DNA from: Candidatus Crickella caballi
GTDB lineage: Bacteria > Bacillota > Clostridia > Peptostreptococcales > Anaerovoracaceae
Length of the DNA: 64,000 nt
NCBI GenBank assembly: GCA_018064665.1
Contig: JAGHUV010000002.1
Location: 1 to 64,000 of the forward strand
Reading direction: 5' to 3'
Part shown: positions 1 to 8,457 of the stretch, in pieces
Layout of the letters: each line of letters opens with the position of its first letter
Position numbering within the stretch: position 1 is the stretch's first letter
Translations under genes and position numbers: made by a program
Notes under the pieces: generated by a model
Seen by the model: only the letters and a program-made list of their open reading frames with translations
What the model was told of the DNA's origin: nothing
Database searches by the model: none

Positions 1-22
1 CGAAAAAGTCGAAAAAGTCTAA
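1..22 (+). CDS. 3' end of an upstream gene (partial)
   Basis: Reading from base 2 gives the codons Glu-Lys-Val-Glu-Lys-Val followed by TAA at 20-22, which looks like the charged C-terminal tail of a gene cut by the window edge. The family cannot be told from six residues. In related genomes ftsY or smc often precedes ylxM-ffh, but the tail does not allow that to be claimed. Confidence 0.3.
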
Positions 23-118
23 ACCTAAATTAGTCTGATTCACTCTAGATTATCTCATTGGAGATCCCGGTGTTAAAGGCACCATGTTATTAAGCGGTTA
101 CACTGTCAAAGAAAATGT

Positions 119-147
119 TTGACACCGACTGCTGTATATGTTAGTAT
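119..147 (+). promoter_or_regulatory. Sigma-A promoter of ylxM-ffh, extended -10
   Basis: TTGACA at 119-124, a 17-nt spacer, then TAGTAT at 142-147 preceded by TG at 139-140 (TGN extended -10). Standard spacing puts the transcript start near 154, only about 2 nt before the ylxM ATG at 156, so the mRNA would be almost leaderless. Confidence 0.65.
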
Positions 148-155
148 AGGCGGGT

Positions 156-521
156 ATGAAAGAGAACATAGGCACAGTTCAATATGCAAGTCTTCTATAT
201 GATTTCTATGGAGCACTTCTCGGTGAGAGTCAGGCAGAGGTCATGACGATGTACCACGAGGACAACCTTTCGCTTTCAGAGATTGCGGAGGAGCTTGGGA
301 TGAGCAGACAGGCGGTGCATTATACACTCAAGAAGGCAGAAGGCAAGCTCGAAGAGTTTGAAGAGAAGCTCGGTCTTGTTGCGACATATACAAGGAACAA
401 CGAAAGAGTTTCGAGAGCAGATGAAATGTGTGAGGAATTGAAGCGTTCTAACAGACTTGACGCTTCTGAAATAAAGATCATCGAAGAATTACAGAAGTTG
501 ATCAGTGAATTAACGGATTAA
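156..521 (+). CDS. ylxM: YlxM family sigma-70 region 4-like HTH protein
   Basis: A 121-residue UPF0122/YlxM protein, a small DNA-binding-like helix-turn-helix protein whose gene almost always precedes ffh in Firmicutes and which is thought to modulate the signal recognition particle. Residues about 35-60 form the HTH (LSEIAEELGMSRQAVHYTLK), resembling region 4 of sigma factors; the rest is charged helix. The ATG at 156 lies only 9 nt after the -10 box and lacks a clear Shine-Dalgarno site. ffh follows after 8 nt, so the two are co-transcribed. Family assignment rests on sequence and context together. Confidence 0.9.
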   Translation: MKENIGTVQYASLLYDFYGALLGESQAEVMTMYHEDNLSLSEIAEELGMSRQAVHYTLKKAEGKLEEFEEKLGLVATYTRNNERVSRADEMCEELKRSNRLDASEIKIIEELQKLISELTD

Positions 522-529
522 GGAAACAT

Positions 530-1873
530 ATGGCATTTGAAGGTTTATCTGAAAAACTGCAAGGAACTTTTAAGAATCTGAAGGGGCAGGGCGTTGTCTC
601 CGAGAAGGATTTTGACAATGCGATGCGCGATGTCAAGATGGCACTTCTTGAGGCTGACGTCAACTTCAAGGTCGTTAAGGAATTTGTGGCTTCAATCAAA
701 GAGAAAGCTCTTGGACAGGGTGTTCTTAACAGTCTGACTCCGGATCAGATGGTTATCAAGATCGTTAAGGATGAGCTTGTCGAGATGATGGGCGGGACAG
801 GCAGTAAGCTGACTTACTCACCAAGCGGATTCACAGTATATATGCTGGTTGGTCTTCAGGGTACAGGTAAGACAACGACTGCAGGTAAGCTTGCTGCATA
901 TCTTAAGCAGACAGGCAAGAAGCCTATGCTTTGCGCATGTGATGTTTACAGACCGGCGGCTATCGATCAGCTGCAGGTCGTAGGTAAGGCAGTAAACACT
1001 CCGGTATTCACAATTGAGGGCTCCAAGGACCCTGTGGCAATTGCCAAAGCGGCCGCTAAGGAAGCAGAGAAGACCGGATACAACGTGCTCATCGTCGATA
1101 CAGCGGGTCGTCTGCAGATTGACGAGCAGCTCATGGATGAGCTCAAGAACCTCAGAAAATCAGTAAAGCCACACGAAATTCTGCTGGTAGTCGACGCGCT
1201 CCAGGGTCAGGATGCTGTAAATGTTGCTACGGGCTTTAATGAAGCTCTCGGCGTTGACGGTATCATCATGACCAAGATGGACGGTGACTCAAGAGGCGGT
1301 GCGGCTCTGTCGGTAAAGTCGGTTACGGGCAAGCCTATCAAGTTCATGGGTACGGGCGAGAAGTACAATGCTCTCGAACCTTTCCATCCTGAGAGAATAG
1401 CTTCGAGAATACTCGGAATGGGCGACGTGATGTCACTCATTGAGCAGGCAGAGAATGCTTTTGACGAGGAAGAGGCCAGAAGACTTGAGGAGAAAATCAG
1501 GAAGAACAAATTCGACCTCGAGGATTTCCTTGAGCAGATGAGATCGATCAACAAGCTGGGCGGACTCGGAAAGGTTATCGACATGATACCGGGCATCTCA
1601 GCTGCAGATAAGAAGAATGTTGACCTTGACCAGAGCCGCAGGGAACTGGTTAAGTGGGAAGCGATTATTCTGTCGATGACCAAGAAGGAAAGACAGAATC
1701 CACAGCTTCTGAATGCTTCAAGGCGTAAGAGAATCGCTGCAGGAAGCGGTCAGACGGTTGCTTCTGTCAACCAGCTGATGAAGAAGTACGAAGAGATGAA
1801 GAAGATGACTAAGCTTATGAGCGACCCTAAAAAGCTCAAGAGAAGCGGCTTAATGAGAAACTTCGGAATGTAA
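530..1873 (+). CDS. ffh: Signal recognition particle protein Ffh
   Basis: SRP54-type GTPase, 447 residues, the usual length. With 4.5S/scRNA it binds signal sequences of nascent membrane and secreted proteins and delivers ribosomes to FtsY at the membrane. The N domain covers about 1-95. The G domain carries the P-loop GLQGTGKTT (108-116), DTAGR (190-194) and TKMDGDSRGG (about 248-257). The M domain (about 300-447) is Met-rich and ends in the typical GLMRNFGM. It follows ylxM by 8 nt; rpsP starts 63 nt later across an AT-rich gap with its own AGGAGG site. Nothing is truncated. Confidence 0.98.
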   Translation: MAFEGLSEKLQGTFKNLKGQGVVSEKDFDNAMRDVKMALLEADVNFKVVKEFVASIKEKALGQGVLNSLTPDQMVIKIVKDELVEMMGGTGSKLTYSPSGFTVYMLVGLQGTGKTTTAGKLAAYLKQTGKKPMLCACDVYRPAAIDQLQVVGKAVNTPVFTIEGSKDPVAIAKAAAKEAEKTGYNVLIVDTAGRLQIDEQLMDELKNLRKSVKPHEILLVVDALQGQDAVNVATGFNEALGVDGIIMTKMDGDSRGGAALSVKSVTGKPIKFMGTGEKYNALEPFHPERIASRILGMGDVMSLIEQAENAFDEEEARRLEEKIRKNKFDLEDFLEQMRSINKLGGLGKVIDMIPGISAADKKNVDLDQSRRELVKWEAIILSMTKKERQNPQLLNASRRKRIAAGSGQTVASVNQLMKKYEEMKKMTKLMSDPKKLKRSGLMRNFGM

Positions 1874-1936
1874 AACTGTTATTAATTATTAATTAATATA
1901 TAAAATCAATTTTTTAGATATCATTAGGAGGATAAA

Positions 1937-2179
1937 ATGGTAAAGATCAGACTTAAGAGAATGGGAGCACACAAGAAGCCTTTCTACAGAGTAGTTGTTG
2001 CAGATTCAAGAACTCCAAGAAACGGAAGATTTATCGAGGAAATCGGAACTTATGATCCACTGAAGGATCCTGCAGAGATCAAGATCGACAACGAGGCTGC
2101 TCAGAAGTGGCTTGCTAACGGCGCTCAGCCAACAGATACAGTAAGAGCACTGCTCAAGAAGTCAGGAGCAATCAAATAG
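1937..2179 (+). CDS. rpsP: 30S ribosomal protein bS16
   Basis: An 80-residue bS16 protein, a primary binder of 16S rRNA in 30S assembly. It starts [20 protein letters not shown], typical of the family, and has the conserved [14 protein letters not shown] segment. A strong Shine-Dalgarno site (AGGAGG) precedes the ATG. It heads the conserved rpsP-khpA-rimM-trmD order, joining ribosome assembly to tRNA modification. khpA begins 11 nt downstream. Confidence 0.98.
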   Translation: MVKIRLKRMGAHKKPFYRVVVADSRTPRNGRFIEEIGTYDPLKDPAEIKIDNEAAQKWLANGAQPTDTVRALLKKSGAIK

Positions 2180-2190
2180 GAGAAGTAATA

Positions 2191-2424
2191 ATGACTAGTC
2201 TGGTAGAAGTAATTGCCAGAGCGTTGGTGTCTAAGCCTGACGAGGTCAGTGTTACTGAAGAAGTGAACGGCAAAGATGTTCTTATTAAATTGCGCGTTGC
2301 TGATGACGATATCGGAAAGATTATCGGAAAGACAGGACGTATCGCAAAAGCTTTGCGTACAGTCGTAAAAGCAGCTGCAGTTAGAGAAAATCTAAGGGTC
2401 ACGGTGGAAATAGTTGAAGACTAG
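2191..2424 (+). CDS. khpA: KH-domain RNA-binding protein KhpA
   Basis: A 77-residue single KH-domain protein (YlqC/KhpA). In other Firmicutes it pairs with KhpB/Jag to bind RNAs and influence cell elongation and division. The RNA-binding GXXG loop is visible in IIGKTGRIAKALR (about residues 45-57), between two short strands and helices. It lies between rpsP and rimM as in most Firmicutes. Its 3' end overlaps the rimM start by 11 nt, which suggests translational coupling. Confidence 0.93.
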   Translation: MTSLVEVIARALVSKPDEVSVTEEVNGKDVLIKLRVADDDIGKIIGKTGRIAKALRTVVKAAAVRENLRVTVEIVED

Positions 2425-2944
2425 GGACCAATCAGAACTGGTAAATATCGGAAGAATCGGAGCGGCTGTAGGTCTGCGCGGAGAAGTTCGCGTTAATCTG
2501 TTTGCCGATGATTCGGACAATCTGAAGGAGGGCAAAGTCCTCCTTCTTAATAATGGAAGCAGTTTGTCGGAGCACAGATGCATCGGCATTCGTCATCAGG
2601 GCGGCGGCCGTGTGCCGGTCATCAGACTGGAAGGTGTTGAGGATCGAAATGCGGCTGAAGCTTTGAGAGGCATGGAACTTTCAATATATGCGGAAGAGCT
2701 TGAACCGCTGCCTGAGGGACAGCACTATGTTCGTGATATTGTCGGATATGCGGTTTATGATCGCACCGGCGATGTGACTATCGGAGTTCTGGAAGATGTT
2801 ATACAGAACACGGCGCAGTCGGTGCTCGATATCAGGAGTGAGGACGGCAAGCAGATTCTCGTTCCTGCTGTTGATGCTTTCCTCAAGCTGATCGATGATG
2901 AACGTCACGTGATTGAGCTCGAGTTGATACCGGGGTTTTATTAA
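2414..2944 (+). CDS. rimM: Ribosome maturation factor RimM
   Basis: A 176-residue RimM, which binds bS19 and helps mature the 3' domain of 16S rRNA. The N-terminal RimM barrel has IGRIGAAVGLRGEVRV (about 13-28). The C-terminal PRC-barrel begins near HYVRDIVGYAVYD (about 104-116). The start is TTG at 2414 inside the end of khpA; no ATG or GTG gives an intact N-terminal barrel, so TTG is preferred. It is followed by trmD after 3 nt, the normal operon partner. Confidence 0.94.
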   Translation: MKTRDQSELVNIGRIGAAVGLRGEVRVNLFADDSDNLKEGKVLLLNNGSSLSEHRCIGIRHQGGGRVPVIRLEGVEDRNAAEALRGMELSIYAEELEPLPEGQHYVRDIVGYAVYDRTGDVTIGVLEDVIQNTAQSVLDIRSEDGKQILVPAVDAFLKLIDDERHVIELELIPGFY

Positions 2945-2947
2945 ACA

Positions 2948-3754
2948 ATGAAAATCAACATTCTGACTATCTTTCCCGAGATGTTTGCGGCTCTTGAGTC
3001 CAGCATGCTCGGTAGAGCAATAGAAAAAGGAATAATTGAAATCAGACTCGTTGATATACGAGACTATACGGAGGATAAGCATAATCGTGTAGATGACACT
3101 CCTTACGGCGGAGGCGCAGGAATGGTTATGCAGGTGCAGCCTATTATTTCTGCACATGACAAGGAGCAGCTTGGAGGACCTCTTCTGTATATGTCTCCGA
3201 GAGGTGAAGTGCTGAATGGGGAGCTCGCATCTGAACTTGCTCAGATGGATGAAATTACGATTCTCTGCGGACATTACGAGGGAATTGACCAGAGGGCTCT
3301 CGATATTCTTGATGCGCGCGAGGTGTCCATAGGGGATTACGTATTGACGGGAGGCGAGCTTCCTGCCATGGTGCTCATCGACACGGTTGCGAGATTCATA
3401 GAGGGCGTTTTGGCAAGCGAAGAATCTGTTGTAGAAGAGTCTGTTTATTCAGGACTTCTTGAAGCGCCGCATTATACAAAGCCAAGAGTGATTGAGGAAG
3501 CACATTCCGGTCGCATATACGAGGTGCCGGAGGTACTGCTTTCAGGGAATCATGGAGAAATAGACCTGTGGAGATGGGAGCAGGCACTTTCGCTGACCGA
3601 AGAGAGAAGGCCGGATATGCTTGACAGGTATATTGAGTCTCTTGGACTTAACAAAGTCGGAGGAAGAGGCGGCAAGGGCTATCGACTTGAGTCGAAGGCG
3701 TGGGGCCGCAAGCTCAGCAAACAGGAACAGGCTGTGATAGAGAAATACATATAG
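2948..3754 (+). CDS. trmD: tRNA (guanine-37-N1) methyltransferase TrmD
   Basis: SpoU-TrmD (trefoil-knot) methyltransferase, 268 residues, slightly longer than the usual 240-255. It transfers methyl from SAM to N1 of G37 in tRNAs reading CUN, CCN and CGG, preventing +1 frameshifts. It begins MKINILTIFPEMF. The cofactor knot has LCGHYEGIDQRALD (about 99-112) and SIGDYVLTGGELPAMV (about 127-142). The extra length is a basic C-terminal segment. It is the last gene of the operon, since a terminator-like hairpin follows immediately. Confidence 0.97.
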   Translation: MKINILTIFPEMFAALESSMLGRAIEKGIIEIRLVDIRDYTEDKHNRVDDTPYGGGAGMVMQVQPIISAHDKEQLGGPLLYMSPRGEVLNGELASELAQMDEITILCGHYEGIDQRALDILDAREVSIGDYVLTGGELPAMVLIDTVARFIEGVLASEESVVEESVYSGLLEAPHYTKPRVIEEAHSGRIYEVPEVLLSGNHGEIDLWRWEQALSLTEERRPDMLDRYIESLGLNKVGGRGGKGYRLESKAWGRKLSKQEQAVIEKYI

Positions 3755-3785
3755 AGTCCGGGGCGTAGCCCAAGGGCTCTTTTTC
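3753..3785 (+). terminator. Rho-independent terminator after trmD
   Basis: A compound hairpin starting at the trmD stop codon: outer arms GAGTCC and GGGCTC, inner arms GGGC and GCCC around GTA, followed by TTTTT. Confidence 0.75.
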
Positions 3786-3841
3786 GTTAGAAAAACAAGG
3801 CTTTGAGATGAATAAAACAGAAAGTGTTTTAGCTCAAATTG

Positions 3842-3870
3842 TTGTGCTGAAGAATAAAAAGTAGTACAAT
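3842..3870 (+). promoter_or_regulatory. Promoter of the HlyD-like/yggS/sepF/divIVA operon
   Basis: TTGTGC at 3842-3847, a 17-nt spacer and TACAAT at 3865-3870. The predicted start near 3877 leaves a short leader with AGAGGG before the ATG at 3891. Confidence 0.55.
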
Positions 3871-3890
3871 ATATTGATAAAAGAGGGCTT

Positions 3891-4931
3891 ATGGCTGATA
3901 GAAGAAAAGTAGACAAATCGAATATTAACAGCGTTCTGAATAACAAGTGGGTAGGCTTGGTTATTCTTTATTTCTTGCTGGTTGCTGTATGCGTATTATT
4001 CGTATATATAATTCCTTCTGTCAGAGGAATTTTGACTAAGACCTACATTGCAGAGCAGTCGGAAATCGAGCTGTCTGATGAGGTCGAAGCATATATTGTT
4101 AGAGATGAGTCCGTATATACAGCTGCCAAAGCAGGTAAGCTCGAGCGTCTCGGGGAAGAGGGCAAGCTGATCAAGGGCTGGACCAGAGTTGTGGATATCA
4201 GCGGAGCAGGCCCGGAGAGCAGCAACACCGAATTTATGACGGTTCTCGAACATCTGGGAGACAAGGTCGTTCCTACTGAGAACGGAGTCAGCGAGATAGC
4301 GGGATATGTCTGCTATACGATAGATGGCGCAGAGGGAGTCCTCAATCCGTCAGACATCATGGATACCAGGCGCGAAGTAATAGAGAAAGCCGGAGCATAT
4401 GCACATGTAGATGTTGCAGGAGGTTCGGCTGCGAGCGGAGACCCGATATTCAAGGTAGTTAAGAACGGCAAATGGTATATGGTCTGCTATCTGGGTAATA
4501 AAGCCGCCGAGAAGTATACAGAGGACAAGAAGATTACTATCCGAATTGGAGAGCGTAATCTCGAAGCCAAGGTCAAGGAAGTGCGCAAGGGCAAGTCAAC
4601 AAGCAAGCTGCTACTGTCCTGTGGCGTAACCTATGATGGCTTCATGACTGACAGGAAGGTGGATGCAGTCATAGTAGCAGCCAGTGCAAAGGGCCTTCTT
4701 CTTAAGGACAAGAGCATTATCGAGAAAGACGGTAAGAAGGGTGTTCTTGTTAAGAATAAGCTGGGCAACTACATATTCAAGGAAGTATGTGTTAAAGCTG
4801 ATGACGGAGAGAACTGCGTCGTTTATCAGGATCTGTTTATGGATGAGAAGTCCAATTTTGTAGAGACGTTGAGCATATATGACGAGATTGTTGAATCTCC
4901 AAGTGAAGAGGATATTGAGAAGGCAGAATGA
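3891..4931 (+). CDS. HlyD-like single-pass membrane protein of the division cluster
   Basis: A 346-residue protein with one N-terminal membrane segment (about 20-42) and a long outside domain. It resembles the HlyD/membrane-fusion family proteins often found upstream of yggS-sepF in Clostridia. The early external part (about 60-130) has the biotinyl-lipoyl-like look of adaptor proteins (EVEAYIVRDESV), and beta-rich sequence follows. No efflux ATPase or outer membrane partner is nearby, so a drug-efflux role is unlikely. Co-location with sepF and divIVA points to an envelope or division function, which is inference. Its end overlaps yggS by 4 nt (ATGA). Confidence 0.7.
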   Translation: MADRRKVDKSNINSVLNNKWVGLVILYFLLVAVCVLFVYIIPSVRGILTKTYIAEQSEIELSDEVEAYIVRDESVYTAAKAGKLERLGEEGKLIKGWTRVVDISGAGPESSNTEFMTVLEHLGDKVVPTENGVSEIAGYVCYTIDGAEGVLNPSDIMDTRREVIEKAGAYAHVDVAGGSAASGDPIFKVVKNGKWYMVCYLGNKAAEKYTEDKKITIRIGERNLEAKVKEVRKGKSTSKLLLSCGVTYDGFMTDRKVDAVIVAASAKGLLLKDKSIIEKDGKKGVLVKNKLGNYIFKEVCVKADDGENCVVYQDLFMDEKSNFVETLSIYDEIVESPSEEDIEKAE

Positions 4932-5626
4932 GTATTGCTGAAAGATATAAAGAAATAGAAAACAGGAAGAATGAAGCTGCGAAGAGATGCGGACGTGATC
5001 CGAAGGAGATTACGCTTATGGCGGTAACTAAGACGCATACTGCAGCTGAGATCAATGAAGCCATAGATGCCGGTGCAACAGACATCGGAGAGAACAGAGT
5101 GCAGGAGCTGCTGGAGAAGTACGATTCTGTCAAGACTGTCAGATGGCATCTCATCGGTCATCTTCAGACCAACAAAGTTAAGAATATTATCGACAAGGTA
5201 GTCATGATTCATTCGGTTGATTCACTTCACCTTGCCGAAGAGATAAACAAGAGAGCCGCGGCTGCGGGCATCAGAATGGATATTCTGATAGAAATCAATT
5301 CTGCTATGGAGGCGACCAAGAGTGGAATCGCAGCTGAAGAGCTTGAGAAGCTTGTTAAAGTCATTACAACCGGCTTAAAGAATGTCAGAGTATGCGGAAT
5401 AATGTGCATACCTCCGATGGCTTTGGAACCGGAAGATGCAAGACCATACTTCAAAGAGGCAGCGGAGCTTTTCGCAGAGATGAAGACCTGGGACTTGCCG
5501 GAGGAGAATTTTGCGCCGACGGTTTTGTCCATGGGAATGTCAGGAGACTTCGAGGTTGCTGTCGAAGAAGGATCAACTATAGTCAGAGTGGGCAGTTCGA
5601 TTTTCGGACCGCGTAATTACAGATAG
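4928..5626 (+). CDS. yggS: PLP homeostasis protein YggS
   Basis: A 232-residue YggS/YlmE/PROSC-type protein with a single-domain alanine-racemase-like barrel. It binds pyridoxal phosphate and buffers the cofactor pool without known catalysis. The PLP lysine is K35 in LMAVTKTHTAAEI. The typical GENRVQEL (about 57-64), WHLIGHLQTNKVK (about 76-88) and CGIMCIPP (about 156-163) are present. It is translationally coupled to the preceding gene and 14 nt ahead of sepF, the usual ylmE-sepF order. Confidence 0.95.
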   Translation: MSIAERYKEIENRKNEAAKRCGRDPKEITLMAVTKTHTAAEINEAIDAGATDIGENRVQELLEKYDSVKTVRWHLIGHLQTNKVKNIIDKVVMIHSVDSLHLAEEINKRAAAAGIRMDILIEINSAMEATKSGIAAEELEKLVKVITTGLKNVRVCGIMCIPPMALEPEDARPYFKEAAELFAEMKTWDLPEENFAPTVLSMGMSGDFEVAVEEGSTIVRVGSSIFGPRNYR

Positions 5627-5640
5627 GGAGGAAATAAAAA

Positions 5641-6186
5641 ATGAGTGCAAAGGGTTTCTTAAAGAATCTTATCGGTATTGAAGATGATGAAGATTACGAA
5701 ATCACCCCGGATGAAATTGAGGCTGAAAGAAGAAGAATGCAGGCTGAGGGAGGATATTCCTCGGGCGTAGCCACTTCATCAGAGCCTATTGAGCCGATGA
5801 CAGGCATCAGTAATATGGCATTTTCTGAAGTCGTTCCGCCTATCTCTTTTAACAAGAGCAACACTGTGGATCCTAAGGTTTCGATGAATGTTTCCAGTCA
5901 GTTTAAGATGGTAGTTATTGAGCCGAGAAGTCTTGATGAGTGCAGGAAGCTCGTTGATAATCTCAAGGCAAGAAAGCCGGTTATTGTTAACCTCGAAAAG
6001 GTTGAGACTGAGCTTGCACGTAAGATGTTTGATTTCCTCGGCGGCGCAACATATGCTCTTAACGGAACCGTTCAAAGAGTTACTCAGAACATCTTCATTT
6101 TTGCGCCTAATAATGTTAATATAAATGCAAAGTTAGACAGAGCAACGGAGGCCGGCAAGACAGCGTCGTCCAATCCTTGGAAATAA
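5641..6186 (+). CDS. sepF: Cell division protein SepF
   Basis: A 181-residue SepF. It anchors and bundles FtsZ at the septum in Gram-positive bacteria. The N-terminal amphipathic membrane-binding helix is MSAKGFLKNLIGIEDDEDYE. An acidic and polar linker of about 65 residues follows, then the FtsZ-binding core (about 85-170) with IEPRSLDECRKLVDNLKARK and FDFLGGATYALNGTVQRV. The glycine pair of the dimer/ring interface is present. Its partners yggS and divIVA flank it. Confidence 0.95.
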   Translation: MSAKGFLKNLIGIEDDEDYEITPDEIEAERRRMQAEGGYSSGVATSSEPIEPMTGISNMAFSEVVPPISFNKSNTVDPKVSMNVSSQFKMVVIEPRSLDECRKLVDNLKARKPVIVNLEKVETELARKMFDFLGGATYALNGTVQRVTQNIFIFAPNNVNINAKLDRATEAGKTASSNPWK

Positions 6187-6207
6187 AGAAAGGTGAGGTA
6201 ATATTCT

Positions 6208-6903
6208 ATGATTATGCCAATTGATATTGATAAGAAAGAATTTTCAAGAGACAAGAGAGGCTACAACTCAAGAGAAGTTGATGAGTTTCTTGATCTTATT
6301 GTAGTAGATTATGAGAAGGTATTGAACGACAACAGAGCAATGGCTCACAAGATCAAGACTCTTGAGAAGTCGCTTGAAGAGGCAAGCAAGTCAGATAATG
6401 CTATGGTTGAGACTCTTGAGACTGCTAAGAAGCTCATGGCTGATATTTCTGCTTCTGCTGAGAGAAGAGCTGAGCTCATGATGAGAGATGCCGAGCTTGA
6501 GGCAGAGAATATGCTGCTTGAGGCTAAGTCAAGTGTAAGAAAGCTTACAGAGGAGCATTCTACACTCAAGGTTAAGGTAGAGAGACTCAGATCCAATTAT
6601 CAGAATATGCTTGAGAACGAGCTTGCAAGACTTAAGAGCGATGAATATGAGCTTCTTCAGGATCTGGAAATCAGCGCTGAAGAGGAAGAAAAAGTGGAAG
6701 CACCTAAGTCACCAACGCTGGTAGTTAAGAAGTCGGTTACTGCTGAAATCGAAGCAGAAGAGAAGCCTGTTGCTGAAGAGAAGAAGGAAGACTTTGCTCC
6801 TGTAAGCGACCTGGAGCATGCAACTATTTCAGATCTTTCAGAGAGCCTGAAGAGAATGGCAGAAGAGCCTGCTTCACTGAATGATACAATTATTCTGAAG
6901 TAA
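6208..6903 (+). CDS. divIVA: DivIVA-domain cell-shape/polarity protein
   Basis: A 231-residue DivIVA homologue. These proteins bind curved membrane at septa and poles and recruit partners. The lipid-binding N-terminus is clear: IDIDKKEFSRDKRGYNSREVDEFLD split over residues 5-30 contains the family F-x-R-G-Y signature. A long coiled coil spans about 35-160. The C-terminal 70 residues are acidic, Glu/Val/Lys-rich and low complexity, longer than in B. subtilis. Two Met codons (6208 and 6214) are possible starts; GGTGAGG upstream fits either. It ends the operon. Confidence 0.92.
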   Translation: MIMPIDIDKKEFSRDKRGYNSREVDEFLDLIVVDYEKVLNDNRAMAHKIKTLEKSLEEASKSDNAMVETLETAKKLMADISASAERRAELMMRDAELEAENMLLEAKSSVRKLTEEHSTLKVKVERLRSNYQNMLENELARLKSDEYELLQDLEISAEEEEKVEAPKSPTLVVKKSVTAEIEAEEKPVAEEKKEDFAPVSDLEHATISDLSESLKRMAEEPASLNDTIILK

Positions 6904-6929
6904 TCAGCAGCTGGATAATAGTGAAACTG

Positions 6930-6956
6930 ATCGGGTGCACATGCACCCGATTTTTA
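6930..6956 (+). terminator. Terminator after divIVA
   Basis: ATCGGGTG (6930-6937) pairs with CACCCGAT (6944-6951) around a 6-nt loop, followed by TTTT. Confidence 0.85.
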
Positions 6957-6976
6957 TTGCAGTGAAGCAGTAAGGC

Positions 6977-7005
6977 TTGTTGAGGTCAATGAATGCCTGT
7001 ATAAT
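6977..7005 (+). promoter_or_regulatory. lspA promoter placing +1 at the start codon
   Basis: TTGTTG at 6977-6982, 17 nt, TATAAT at 7000-7005. The expected transcript start (7 nt after the last -10 base) is 7012, exactly the A of the lspA ATG. There is no purine-rich Shine-Dalgarno stretch between them. Confidence 0.65.
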
Positions 7006-7011
7006 AAAAAC

Positions 7012-7461
7012 ATGATTTACGGAATAATAATGGCGCTTGTGATCGCGCTTGATCAGATCACAAAATACTTAATAAGAGCTAATCTGAATCTCGGAGACAG
7101 GATACAGATTATCGGAGACTGGTTCAGAATCACCTACGTGCAGAACACAGGCACTGCCTTCAGTATGTTTGCAGGTAACAAGCTTGTAACACTGGTTCTT
7201 ACCAGTGTGCTGATAATCGGCTGCCTGATTATTATTATCAAAGAGGCAAGAAACGGTTCCAAAGCTTTGGCACTGTGTCTGACAGCTGTTATCAGTGGCG
7301 GTATTGCCAATATGATCGACAGATTCATGCTCGGCTTTGTAACAGACATGATTTCGGTGGGTTCTTTTGCGGTGTTCAATGTTGCGGATATTGCGGTAAC
7401 CTGCGGATGCTTCGCGGCAATGATATTGGTGCTGCTCGAATACAGGAAAGAGGATAAATAG
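7012..7461 (+). CDS. lspA: Lipoprotein signal peptidase LspA
   Basis: Signal peptidase II, 149 residues, with four membrane helices. This aspartyl protease removes the signal peptide of diacylglyceryl prolipoproteins. Visible family motifs are ALDQITKYLI (about 12-21), the NTGTAFSMF region (about 46-54), and the catalytic aspartates in GGIANMIDRF (about 95-104) and FNVADIAV (about 122-129). It precedes an RluD-type synthase, the classic lspA-rluD pair. The promoter geometry implies a leaderless mRNA. Confidence 0.96.
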   Translation: MIYGIIMALVIALDQITKYLIRANLNLGDRIQIIGDWFRITYVQNTGTAFSMFAGNKLVTLVLTSVLIIGCLIIIIKEARNGSKALALCLTAVISGGIANMIDRFMLGFVTDMISVGSFAVFNVADIAVTCGCFAAMILVLLEYRKEDK

Positions 7462-7489
7462 AGTTTTGGCTGAATATACAGAAGATATT

Positions 7490-8452
7490 ATGAAAATCAC
7501 TGTCTCGGCGGAGGACGCAGGCACGCGTCTCGATGCTTATATTGGCAGCAAGCTGGAGAATGTTTCAAGAAGCTATGCGGCGCAGCTTATAGAGGGCGGT
7601 GCCGTAAGCATCAGAGCAGACTCCGATGCCGAGGAGCTGACTGTCACATCCAAGAAATATAAGATCAGGGATGGAGAAGAGATATCGGTACTTCTTCCTG
7701 AACCGGAGGCCTTGGACGTACTTGCCGAGAATATCCCTATCGAGATCGTATATGAGGATGACGATGTGATCGTAGTGAACAAGCCGCGAGGAATGGTCGT
7801 TCATCCGAGCGTAGGAAATCAGACAGGTACGCTGGTAAATGCAGTCATGTATCACTGCGGCGAATCTCTTTCATCAATTAATGGAGTAGTAAGACCGGGA
7901 ATCGTTCACAGAATCGATAAGGATACGAGCGGACTTCTTATGATCGCCAAGAACAACAAGGCACACGAGTCACTTGCGGCACAGCTTAAGGAGCACAGTG
8001 TAACAAGAGAGTATACAGCTTTGGTATATGACAATATCAAAGAGGATGAGCTTACAATCAATGAGCCGATAGGGCGTGATGAGAGAAACAGACTGAGAAG
8101 AGCTGTATGGGGAAGCGGACTCAAGGAAGCTGTTACACACATAAAGGTCGAGAAGAGATATGGCAAGTACACGCTGGTCAAAGCGAGACTCGAAACAGGA
8201 AGAACGCACCAGATCAGAGTGCATATGTCGTATGTCAAGCACCCGCTCGTGGGCGATGAGCTGTACGGACCTAAGAAGCAGGCAGCCAGGCTGTATGGAG
8301 TTGAGCTCAGGGGACAGCTTCTGCATGCCGGAACTCTTGGCTTTGTACATCCTTCCAGCGGTGAATACATGGAGTTTCACAGCGACCTTCCGGATGTATT
8401 TCAGAAGATTCTGGACAAGCTGGATGCTCAGACAGAGACTGAACAGGATTAG
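7490..8452 (+). CDS. RluA/RluD family pseudouridine synthase
   Basis: About 320 residues. It isomerises uridine to pseudouridine in 23S rRNA; RluD-type position specificity is likely but not proven. An S4 RNA-binding domain occupies the first 70 residues (RLDAYIGSKLENVSRSYAAQ). The catalytic domain carries the signature HRIDKDTSGLLMIA with its active-site Asp, and ends with GRTHQIRVHM. I prefer the ATG at 7490, with AGAAG just upstream; a TTG at 7466 would add eight residues. It follows lspA, the usual neighbour. Confidence 0.93.
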   Translation: MKITVSAEDAGTRLDAYIGSKLENVSRSYAAQLIEGGAVSIRADSDAEELTVTSKKYKIRDGEEISVLLPEPEALDVLAENIPIEIVYEDDDVIVVNKPRGMVVHPSVGNQTGTLVNAVMYHCGESLSSINGVVRPGIVHRIDKDTSGLLMIAKNNKAHESLAAQLKEHSVTREYTALVYDNIKEDELTINEPIGRDERNRLRRAVWGSGLKEAVTHIKVEKRYGKYTLVKARLETGRTHQIRVHMSYVKHPLVGDELYGPKKQAARLYGVELRGQLLHAGTLGFVHPSSGEYMEFHSDLPDVFQKILDKLDAQTETEQD

Positions 8453-8457
8453 GCGTG